From NCBI GenBank assembly GCA_903887035.1, contig CAISOG010000037.1, forward strand, positions 1 to 5,413: 5,413 nucleotides of DNA, read 5' to 3'. Below, in pieces: positions 1 through 5,038 of the stretch. A program made the position numbers and the translations under genes. The notes under the pieces are model-generated. The model searched no databases and had not been told where the DNA came from. It worked only from the letters and a program-made list of their open reading frames with translations. This DNA comes from an uncultured Holosporaceae bacterium (GTDB taxonomy: Bacteria > Pseudomonadota > Alphaproteobacteria > CAISOG01). Every line of letters starts with the position of its first letter. Position 1 is the first letter of the stretch.

Positions 1-33
1 ACAAGACCTTCGATCAAAGGCCACGCCCCATTA

Positions 34-52
34 CCCTGACCAGCAATCAGGG
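34..52. repeat. Stem-loop, 6-bp arms, near window start
   Basis: CCCTGA (34-39) and TCAGGG (47-52) are perfect inverted repeats around a 7-base loop CCAGCAA. The stem could continue as TA at 32-33 with TA at 54-55 if G53 is bulged. No T-run follows, so it is a poor intrinsic terminator, although it could end a gene lying upstream of the window. Thirteen of its bases recur at 2323-2335, also inside a stem-loop. Confidence 0.4.
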
Positions 53-162
53 GTAGGAATAGGGCAGACCCCTCTATCACCCCTCTGGGCTATATCCAAT
101 CCATCTTCCCAGACCGCCTCCAGTCTTTAATGTACTGAACCTATACACAGCGTTTGCCCCCC

Positions 163-187
163 TAGCCGACTGTTCGCGATTCGGCTA
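163..187. promoter_or_regulatory. Stem-loop in the leader of the MlaF-like gene
   Basis: TAGCCGA (163-169) and TCGGCTA (181-187) form a perfect 7-bp inverted repeat around an 11-base loop that contains the palindrome TCGCGA (174-179). It ends 34 bases before the ATG at 222. No T-run follows, so it is more likely an operator or leader structure than a terminator. A weak -10-like TATACA lies at 142-147 without a matching -35, so transcription through the element is plausible but not shown. Function is inferred from position only. Confidence 0.35.
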
Positions 188-221
188 AACTGAGGAACTT
201 AAATTTTCGGGATGGATAGCA

Positions 222-1004
222 ATGAACGATTTGCTGGCAAAAATTGCGGTGACGGGGCTGTGCAAAAGCTTTGGCAATAAGGTGGTGTTGGATGGCGTGG
301 ATCTGGCGGTGCCGGCGGGTCAATCGCTGGTGGTGTTGGGCAGCTCTGGGTCGGGCAAATCGGTGCTGATTAAATGCATTTTGGGGATTATGGAACCCGA
401 TGCCGGCGATGTGTTGGTCAATGGGGTCAGCGTGCTGAACCGTTCGGCCGCCGCCCACACCAATTTTCTGCAAAAAACCGGCGTGTTGTTTCAGGGATCC
501 GCCCTGTTTGACAGCCTGTTGGTATGGCAAAATGTCAGCTTTCGCCAGTTGCAGGAACGAACCATGCGGCGGGCTGAGGCGAAAGAATACGCCATCCATT
601 TGTTAACGGAGGTGGGTTTGGCCGCCAATGTTGCCGACCTGGCGCCATCGGAATTGTCGGGCGGGATGCAACGACGAGCCGCCCTGGCGCGGGCGATTGC
701 CAGCAAGCCTGATGTGATTTTTTTCGATGAGCCCACCACGGGCTTGGATCCGATTACCGCCAACGGCATCAACGATCTGATTGTCAAAACCGTGCGCCAG
801 CTGAACGCCACCGCCATCACCATCACCCATGATATCAACAGCATGCGGCGGATTGCCGATGAGGTGGCGTTGCTGTTCGGCGGCAAAATCATGTGGCGCG
901 GGGCGGCCGATAAGATTGATGATGTCGCCAACCCCTATATCGACCAATTCATCCACGGCAAACTGGATGGCCCCATCCCCGTCCTAGGCTTTGGGGGGAA
1001 GTAG
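222..1004 (+). CDS. mlaF: MlaF-like ABC transporter ATP-binding protein
   Basis: This is the cytoplasmic ATPase of an Mla-type ABC transporter, a family that moves phospholipids between inner and outer membranes and works with an MlaE permease and an MlaD MCE-domain protein. The 260-residue protein is complete. It has Walker A GSSGSGKS (40-47), Q-loop Gln91, signature LSGGM (145-149), Walker B VIFFDE ending at catalytic Glu170, D-loop GLD (174-176) and H-loop His203. The C-terminal stretch with 'QFIHGKLDGPIP' (242-253) resembles the MlaF tail rather than generic importers. The ATG at 222 is the first start in the frame, because a stop lies at 186-188 and no start codon falls between. The Shine-Dalgarno is weak (GGATGG, 210-215). 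No MlaE or MlaD gene lies beside it in the window; one could precede position 1. The ABC ATPase call is very secure; the Mla assignment is good but rests on the tail and signature context. The symbol marks family membership. Confidence 0.88.
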   Translation: MNDLLAKIAVTGLCKSFGNKVVLDGVDLAVPAGQSLVVLGSSGSGKSVLIKCILGIMEPDAGDVLVNGVSVLNRSAAAHTNFLQKTGVLFQGSALFDSLLVWQNVSFRQLQERTMRRAEAKEYAIHLLTEVGLAANVADLAPSELSGGMQRRAALARAIASKPDVIFFDEPTTGLDPITANGINDLIVKTVRQLNATAITITHDINSMRRIADEVALLFGGKIMWRGAADKIDDVANPYIDQFIHGKLDGPIPVLGFGGK

Positions 1005-1013
1005 GTAGGGAAA

Positions 1014-1039
1014 GCCTGTTGGACTTTGGACACACAGGC
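1014..1039 (+). terminator. Weak stem-loop after the MlaF-like gene
   Basis: GCCTGT (1014-1019) and ACAGGC (1034-1039) are perfect 6-bp arms starting 10 bases after the stop codon. The 14-base loop is long and no T-run follows, so a classical intrinsic terminator is not supported. The position just after a gene end is the only reason to suggest a role in termination or 3'-end stability. Confidence 0.2.
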
Positions 1040-1162
1040 CGCACAATGCATGCCGATAATCGCATAGATCTGTCGCACGGAATCCCCAGTCGAACTTCGC
1101 AAATCTTACTAGGGCATGGGGCTGACAGACATCAAAAGCCTTGTAAAATCTTTTCCACAAAG

Positions 1163-1265
1163 CCCTTACCACTCCGTCTGACCTGCTGGTCAGCAGGTTA
1201 ACCTGTGCTCCCTCAACATACCCCCATCATCACCCTTTGCAGGGGGTGGGGGGATGTGGTAAGGG
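1163..1265. ncRNA. Candidate structured element (three-way-junction fold)
   Basis: CCCTTACCAC (1163-1172) pairs perfectly with GTGGTAAGGG (1256-1265). Inside this closing stem sit two further hairpins: 1181-1198 (arms ACCTGCT/AGCAGGT, loop GGTC) and 1221-1253 (CCCCC/GGGGG plus CACCC/GGGTG, with a 5-base bulge at 1226-1230). Nested in this way, they would give a three-way junction of 103 bases. It could be a leader or small RNA, a palindromic intergenic repeat, or chance in GC-rich DNA. No promoter or conserved family is recognised, so the RNA label is tentative. Confidence 0.25.
1181..1205. promoter_or_regulatory. Two overlapping palindromes, operator-like
   Basis: ACCTGCTGGTCAGCAGGT (1181-1198) has perfect 8-bp arms around a 2-base centre. 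CAGGTTAACCTG (1194-1205) is a perfect 12-bp palindrome sharing the CAGGT half-site at 1194-1198. The result is three alternating half-sites, ACCTG, CAGGT and ACCTG. Such symmetry suits a dimeric repressor of TetR, MarR or similar type, but I recognise no specific regulator. It lies about 155 bases upstream of the CoA-ester lyase start, which is the likeliest target if it is an operator. Confidence 0.4.
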
Positions 1266-1343
1266 GTGGAGCAGGCTATTGGCTTTCGCAGGCCAGGCTA
1301 CACACCGTCTGATCTTACCCTAACGATTTCCCCAACCCCATTT

Positions 1344-1349
1344 TACGAT
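1344..1349 (+). promoter_or_regulatory. Possible -10 element for leaderless CoA-lyase mRNA
   Basis: TACGAT (1344-1349) resembles a -10 hexamer and would put transcription initiation near 1355-1360, at or within a few bases of the ATG at 1360. No convincing -35 is seen at the right distance. No Shine-Dalgarno precedes that ATG either, so a leaderless or near-leaderless transcript is a reasonable inference. A promoter further upstream is equally possible. Confidence 0.25.
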
Positions 1350-1359
1350 TGCGACTATC

Positions 1360-2244
1360 ATGGCCTTTGCGATACGTCCCCGCCGCAGTGTTTTGTACAT
1401 GCCCGCCTCGAACCCGCGCGCGCTGGAAAAGGCCAAAACGCTGAACGCCGACGGCTTTGTTTTTGACTGTGAGGATGCGGTGGCCCCTGATATGAAGGAG
1501 GTGGCACGGCGGCAGGCGATTGCGGCGGCAAACTCCGCCGACTATGGCAAGCGTGAGGTGGTGGTGCGGGTCAACGGCCTGGACACCCCCTGGGGCTATC
1601 AGGATTTGGTGGCTGTAGCCAGCTGTGGGGCGCATGCCATCCTGCTGCCCAAAATTCAAAGCGCGGAAATGGTGCGGCGGGTTGAGGAAATTTTGTTGGC
1701 CTCTGGCCTGCGTGAGGAAACCGCGCTGTGGGTGATGATTGAAACGCCCCTGGGGGTTCTAAACGTGCGGGAGATTGCTCAGGCCACGCCCCGCCTGCGC
1801 TGCATGGTGATGGGCACGTCGGACTTAAGCAAGGATTTGCAGGCGCAACCGTCCAAAGACCGCCTGGCTCTGTTGACCAGCCTATCCCTGTCGGTACTGG
1901 CGGCGCGTGCTTATGGCCTATCCATCCTGGATGGCGTGCATGTGGATATTAACGATGATGATGGCTTTACCCGCGCCTGTTGGCAGGGGGTGGAGATGGG
2001 TTTTGATGGCAAAAGCCTGATTCACCCCAAAACCATCGACACCACCAACCGCATTTTTGCGCCCAGCAGCGAATCGGTCAGCAACGCCCGCCGTATCATC
2101 GCCGCCCATGCCGATGCCAACAACAAAGGTCAGGGGGTGGTGGTGGTTGACGGCAAAATGATCGAAAATCTGCATGTCGAAAGCGCATGGCGCCTGGTCG
2201 AACTGGCCGAAGCGATTGAGAAGCTACACAAAGGCGGCCATTAG
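1360..2244 (+). CDS. CoA-ester lyase, HpcH/HpaI (CitE/malyl-CoA lyase) family
   Basis: A 294-residue TIM-barrel lyase of the CitE/malyl-CoA lyase family, whose members cleave or form Mg-dependent C-C bonds, or act as thioesterases, on 3-hydroxyacyl-CoA substrates such as malyl-CoA, citramalyl-CoA and beta-methylmalyl-CoA. Visible motifs are the N-terminal RPRRSVLYMPASN (6-18), DCEDAV (36-41), substrate-binding Arg70 in RVNG, Glu128 in IETPLG and Asp155 in MGTSDL as likely Mg ligands, DGVHVD (191-196), GFDGKSLIHP (214-223), and the C-terminal DGKMIENLHVE (264-274), whose Asp264 probably corresponds to the catalytic Asp given by the neighbouring subunit. Length is normal for a single-domain member. 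The start at 1360 places the conserved RRS motif near the N-terminus as usual, but no Shine-Dalgarno precedes it. It lies 161 bases before sdhC, same strand. The exact substrate cannot be told from sequence; a free-standing CitE of a citrate lyase complex is less likely, as no citD or citF is nearby. Confidence 0.88.
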   Translation: MAFAIRPRRSVLYMPASNPRALEKAKTLNADGFVFDCEDAVAPDMKEVARRQAIAAANSADYGKREVVVRVNGLDTPWGYQDLVAVASCGAHAILLPKIQSAEMVRRVEEILLASGLREETALWVMIETPLGVLNVREIAQATPRLRCMVMGTSDLSKDLQAQPSKDRLALLTSLSLSVLAARAYGLSILDGVHVDINDDDGFTRACWQGVEMGFDGKSLIHPKTIDTTNRIFAPSSESVSNARRIIAAHADANNKGQGVVVVDGKMIENLHVESAWRLVELAEAIEKLHKGGH

Positions 2245-2263
2245 GGCTGTCCTGAGAGACTCA

Positions 2264-2339
2264 CTGGCTTGCGAGTGCTGATTGGGAGAGGCAGGCAGTT
2301 GGCGGGGTTGAGAAACCACAAGCCAGCAATCAGGGCTTG
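2264..2339. promoter_or_regulatory. Competing inverted repeats between the lyase gene and sdhC
   Basis: CAAGCC (2319-2324) pairs with GGCTTG (2334-2339) around a 9-base loop, a short stem followed by the mildly T-rich ATTTA; it could be a weak terminator for the lyase transcript. The same left arm, extended to CAAGCCAG (2319-2326), also matches CTGGCTTG (2264-2271) over 8 bp, so the two pairings exclude each other. A small GGTT-GAGA-AACC hairpin with a GNRA-type loop lies between (2306-2317). The right arm overlaps the -35 of the proposed sdh promoter. Confidence 0.3.
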
Positions 2340-2364
2340 ATTTACTCATCCAACGGGTTATTAT
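2337..2364 (+). promoter_or_regulatory. Sigma70-like promoter for the sdh genes
   Basis: TTGATT (2337-2342) and TATTAT (2359-2364) are separated by 16 bases and match the -35 and -10 consensus at four and five of six positions. Transcription would start near 2371, giving a leader of about 35 bases before sdhC. It fits an independent promoter for sdhCDA distinct from that of the upstream lyase gene. No operator is recognised with confidence. Confidence 0.5.
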
Positions 2365-2405
2365 CGCTACATTCTTAAAGCTATGCTTAGCGGCAGGAGC
2401 ACACC

Positions 2406-2819
2406 ATGCGTCCCCTTTCCCCCCATTTGCAAATCTATCGCCCGCAGATAACCTCAGTGCTGTCGATCTTGCACCGCATTACCGGTTTCGCGCTGTCGGT
2501 TGGCCTGCTGCTGTTGGCTGGCCTGGTTATTTCGGCGGCATTCGGGCAGCAAAGCTTTGACCTGGTGCGCGGGCAAATGAGCACTTGGTATGGCTATATT
2601 CTGCTGATGGGCTGGTCATGGGCGTTTTATTACCACCTGTGCAACGGCGTTCGCCACCTGTTCTGGGATATAGGTAAGGGGTTTGAGCTGTCGACCGTTA
2701 CCACCTCTGGCTGGGCGGTGCTGTTGGCCAGCCTGACGATGACCGCTGTCACCTGGGTCTATATTATTCAACGTTCATCAATTGTGCGGGAGCTGCTCAG
2801 CAATGCCAATGTCCAGTAG
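2406..2819 (+). CDS. sdhC: Succinate dehydrogenase cytochrome b556 subunit
   Basis: SdhC is the larger membrane anchor of complex II; with SdhD it binds heme b and forms the ubiquinone site at which electrons from succinate leave the enzyme. The 137-residue protein opens with the family signature RPLSPHLQIY (2-11), then SILHRITG (20-27), in which Ser20 and Arg24 correspond to the E. coli quinone-site residues Ser27 and Arg31. HLCNGVRH (77-84) carries the heme ligand at His77 (E. coli His84). Three membrane segments are visible at about 26-46, 63-85 and 103-122. The ATG at 2406 is well placed after AGGAG (2395-2399, 6-base spacing). It is the first gene of the sdh cluster, and its 3' end overlaps sdhD by 17 bases. 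Length is normal, and no key residue is missing. Confidence 0.95.
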   Translation: MRPLSPHLQIYRPQITSVLSILHRITGFALSVGLLLLAGLVISAAFGQQSFDLVRGQMSTWYGYILLMGWSWAFYYHLCNGVRHLFWDIGKGFELSTVTTSGWAVLLASLTMTAVTWVYIIQRSSIVRELLSNANVQ

Positions 2820-3171
2820 TCCCCGCGATCTCGGTTCCGCCAAATCAGGCAGCCATCATTGGTTGGCGCAACGGGTTTCCGCCCTGGCGCTGATTGTGCT
2901 TAGTCTGTGGCTGGTGGCCAACCTGCTGGGGCTGGTTTTCACGCCTTATGGCAATTATGTCTATTGGTTAAAAAACCCTATCAACGCGATTGGCCTGATT
3001 TTGTTTTTCGCCGCGAGCTTCTATCACAGCACGCTTGGCCTGCAAACCATTATTGAGGATTACATTCATCGCGCCTGCATCCGTTGGGCGGTGTTGTTGT
3101 TGGTGCAGGGTTTGACGTTGTTGTTGGCGGTTGGATCCATTTTTTCGGTGATTTTTGTTGCGCTGAAATAG
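2803..3171 (+). CDS. sdhD: Succinate dehydrogenase hydrophobic membrane anchor subunit
   Basis: SdhD is the small membrane anchor of complex II and shares the heme b and quinone pocket with SdhC. From the chosen start it is 122 residues, with LGSAKSGSHHWLAQRVSA (10-27), typical of alphaproteobacterial SdhD. His75 in SFYHSTLGLQ is the likely heme ligand, and Asp86-Tyr87 in IEDYIH match the E. coli quinone-site Asp82-Tyr83 pair. Three hydrophobic segments lie at about 27-47, 60-82 and 94-119. The start is uncertain. The open frame reaches a TTG at 2782, but ATG 2803 follows GGGAG (2788-2792) by 10 bases, while ATG 2809 would have the same signal 16 bases away, so 2803 is preferred. It overlaps the sdhC end by 17 bases, which suggests translational coupling; sdhA follows after 59 bases. 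Confidence 0.92.
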   Translation: MPMSSSPRDLGSAKSGSHHWLAQRVSALALIVLSLWLVANLLGLVFTPYGNYVYWLKNPINAIGLILFFAASFYHSTLGLQTIIEDYIHRACIRWAVLLLVQGLTLLLAVGSIFSVIFVALK

Positions 3172-3191
3172 GATTGCGGTTGGATTTTTCT

Positions 3192-3228
3192 TAAGGGTTT
3201 TTCCTAAAGGTTTTTAAAGGGATTAGGG
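3192..3228 (+). promoter_or_regulatory. Repetitive leader with sdhA ribosome binding site
   Basis: Three imperfect copies of a short unit occur in a row: TAAGGGTTTTT (3192-3202), TAAAGGTTTTT (3205-3215) and TAAAGGGATT (3215-3224), followed by TTAGGG (3223-3228). The third contains the best Shine-Dalgarno, AAAGGGA (3216-3222), 8 bases before the sdhA ATG at 3231. The earlier copies are similar purine cores and could act as standby ribosome sites. No terminator or promoter is recognised in this 59-base gap. Confidence 0.4.
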
Positions 3229-3230
3229 TT

Positions 3231-5021
3231 ATGGTTGCTGCCTATAAAATTGTTGAACATGACTATGACGTGGTCATCGTGGGCGCTGGTGGAGCGGGAT
3301 TGCGGGCAGCCCTGGGCATGTCGGCGGCGGGGCTGAAAACCGCCTGTGTTAGTAAGGTTTTTCCAACCCGCAGCCATACCGTCGCCGCGCAGGGGGGCAT
3401 CGCCGCCTCGCTAAGCAATCTTGATGATGATGACTGGCGTTTCCACATGTACGACACGGTTAAGGGGTCAGACTGGCTGGGGGATCAGGACGCGATTGAG
3501 TATATGGTGCGCAACGCCGCCGCCGCAGTGATTGAGCTGGAAAATTTTGGGGTGCCCTTTTCAAGGACAGAGGATGGCCGCATCTATCAGCGCCCCTTTG
3601 GTGGGCATACCGGCGATTATGGTGAGCGGATGGTGCGACGCGCCTGCGCCGCGGCCGACCGCACGGGGCATGCGATTCTGCACACCCTGTACCAACAAAG
3701 CCTGAAGCATCAGACCAACTTTTTCATCGAATATTTCGCACTGGAATTGTTGATGGATGATGAGGGTGCCTGCCGCGGCGTGGTGGCCTGGTGTCTGGAG
3801 GATGGCAGCATCCATATTTTCCGCGCCCAAACCACGGTGCTGGCAACCGGCGGTTATGGCCGCGTCTATTACACCTGCACCTCCGCCTATACCTGTACAG
3901 GGGATGGCAGCGCGATGGCCCTGCGCGCAGGCATCCCGTTGCAGGATATGGAATTTGTGCAGTTTCACCCAACCGGGGTTTATGGCGCAGGCTGCCTAAT
4001 CTCCGAAGGGGTGCGGGGTGAGGGGGGCTACCTAACCAACTCGGAGGGGGAGCGGTTTATGGAGCGCTACGCCCCCAAGGCTAAAGACTTGGCCAGCCGT
4101 GATGTGGTCAGCCGCGCCATGGCGATGGAGATTCGGGCGGGTAAGGGCGTCGGGCCGGAGAAGGACTACATGCTGCTGCACATCGAACATCTGCCCGCGG
4201 AAATTATCCGCGAACGCCTGCCCGGCATTTCAGAAACCGCGCGGATTTTTGCGGGTGTGGACACGACGAAGGAGCCGATTCCCGTCTGCCCAACCGTGCA
4301 TTACAACATGGGCGGCATTCCGACCAATTATCATGCCGAAGTTATCCGCCCGACTAAGGATAACCCCGATGCGGTGGTACCAGGCCTGATGGCGATTGGT
4401 GAGGCCGCCTGTGTTTCGGTGCACGGCGCCAACCGTTTGGGCTGCAACTCCCTGCTTGATCTGGTGGTGTTTGGCCGTTCAGCCGCGCTGCGTGCCGCCG
4501 AAACCATCAAGCCGAATGGCCGCCTGCCAAGCCTTTCCAAGGAAATAACTGATAAGGCGATTGGCACTTTTGACCAACTGCGCGCCGCCAAGGGTGATGG
4601 TAAGGTTGGTGAGGTGCGGGTGGATATGCAAAAGGCGATGCAAAGCAATTGCGCCGTGTTCCGCGATGATGCCACCCTTAAGGAGGGGAAGGCCAAGCTG
4701 GAACAGGTCTATACTAAGGCAAAAGACATCGGCCTTAGCGACCAATCCCTGATTTGGAACACCGATCTGGTTGACTATCTGGAGCTGCGCAACCTGATGG
4801 GTCAGGCTGTCGCCACCATGCATTCCGCCGCCGAACGGCCAGAAAGCCGCGGTGCCCACGCCCGCGACGATTTCCCCGAACGCGACGACCAAAATTGGAT
4901 GAAACATAGCCTGGCCTATGTTGATGAATCGGGTAAGGCCACCATCGCCTATCGCCCCGTCCACTACTACACCCTGTCCAACGATGTTTCGCCCTTCCCG
5001 CCGCAAAAGCGGGTCTATTAA
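3231..5021 (+). CDS. sdhA: Succinate dehydrogenase flavoprotein subunit
   Basis: SdhA oxidises succinate to fumarate on the cytoplasmic face of the inner membrane, passing electrons through covalently bound FAD to SdhB. The 596-residue protein is full length. The FAD-binding fold starts with DVVIVGAGGAGLRAALG (13-29), and His49 in RSHTVAAQGG is the FAD-attachment histidine. FHPTG (245-249) contains His246, GEGGYLTN (263-270) follows, Arg290 in ASRDVV is the expected proton-shuttle arginine, and His357 (HYNMGG) and Arg402 (GANRLGCNS) complete the dicarboxylate site; these match E. coli His242, Arg286, His354 and Arg399. The C-terminus FPPQKRVY is the usual end of this subunit, so it is not truncated. 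ATG 3231 follows AAAGGGA by 8 bases and sits at the usual distance from the FAD motif. SdhB would normally come next, but a binding-protein gene follows instead. Confidence 0.97.
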   Translation: MVAAYKIVEHDYDVVIVGAGGAGLRAALGMSAAGLKTACVSKVFPTRSHTVAAQGGIAASLSNLDDDDWRFHMYDTVKGSDWLGDQDAIEYMVRNAAAAVIELENFGVPFSRTEDGRIYQRPFGGHTGDYGERMVRRACAAADRTGHAILHTLYQQSLKHQTNFFIEYFALELLMDDEGACRGVVAWCLEDGSIHIFRAQTTVLATGGYGRVYYTCTSAYTCTGDGSAMALRAGIPLQDMEFVQFHPTGVYGAGCLISEGVRGEGGYLTNSEGERFMERYAPKAKDLASRDVVSRAMAMEIRAGKGVGPEKDYMLLHIEHLPAEIIRERLPGISETARIFAGVDTTKEPIPVCPTVHYNMGGIPTNYHAEVIRPTKDNPDAVVPGLMAIGEAACVSVHGANRLGCNSLLDLVVFGRSAALRAAETIKPNGRLPSLSKEITDKAIGTFDQLRAAKGDGKVGEVRVDMQKAMQSNCAVFRDDATLKEGKAKLEQVYTKAKDIGLSDQSLIWNTDLVDYLELRNLMGQAVATMHSAAERPESRGAHARDDFPERDDQNWMKHSLAYVDESGKATIAYRPVHYYTLSNDVSPFPPQKRVY

Positions 5022-5024
5022 GCA

Positions 5025-5030
5025 ATAGGA
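5025..5030 (+). promoter_or_regulatory. Ribosome binding site of the binding-protein gene
   Basis: TAGGAA (5025-5030, core AGGA) lies 8 bases before the ATG at 5039 and supports that start over the in-frame ATG at 5069. The whole gap after sdhA is only 17 bases, so the gene may be translated from the sdh transcript. This short leader might have belonged to the sdhB gene expected here. Confidence 0.45.
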
Positions 5031-5038
5031 ATCGCGCC

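Larger units (their letters stand above)
1005..1359. other. Gene-free 355-base region rich in inverted repeats
   Basis: I see no convincing gene here. Short open frames exist (for example 1019-1201 on +), but they lack a ribosome binding site and their proteins show no family features. What the region does hold is dense symmetry: a stem-loop at 1014-1039, overlapping palindromes at 1181-1205, a C-run/G-run hairpin at 1221-1253, and a 10-bp inverted repeat (1163-1172 with 1256-1265) enclosing the last two. A G-rich tract covers 1242-1253. No tRNA or rRNA is recognisable. Confidence 0.6.

Noticed and set aside
68..86. Two ACCCCTCT copies spaced 11 bases apart
   Set aside because: Only two short, low-complexity pyrimidine copies; not enough to propose an operator or a CRISPR-like array.
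984..1172. Open frame of 62 codons on - in the same gap
   Set aside because: It begins in the gap and overlaps the 3' end of the MlaF-like gene, has no ribosome site, and the product has no recognisable domain.
1019..1201. Open frame of 60 codons on + in the gap after the MlaF-like gene
   Set aside because: No ribosome binding site, no family features in the product, and its 3' end lies across the palindromes. Chance is sufficient.
1242..1266. G-quadruplex in the G-rich tract before the lyase gene
   Set aside because: Only three separated runs of three or more G are present, so the canonical four-run pattern is not met; pairing with the C-run at 1221-1225 is more likely.
1266..1466. Open frame of 66 codons on + running into the CoA-ester lyase gene
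   Set aside because: It overlaps the well-supported lyase in another frame and its product has no family signature.
2782..2802. TTG at 2782 as the sdhD start
   Set aside because: A rare start with no suitable ribosome site; it adds seven residues not typical of SdhD, and ATG 2803 is better placed after GGGAG.
4479..5006. Long open frame on the opposite strand of sdhA (175 codons)
   Set aside because: It is a shadow of the GC-rich codon structure of sdhA, which has intact conserved motifs throughout the same span.
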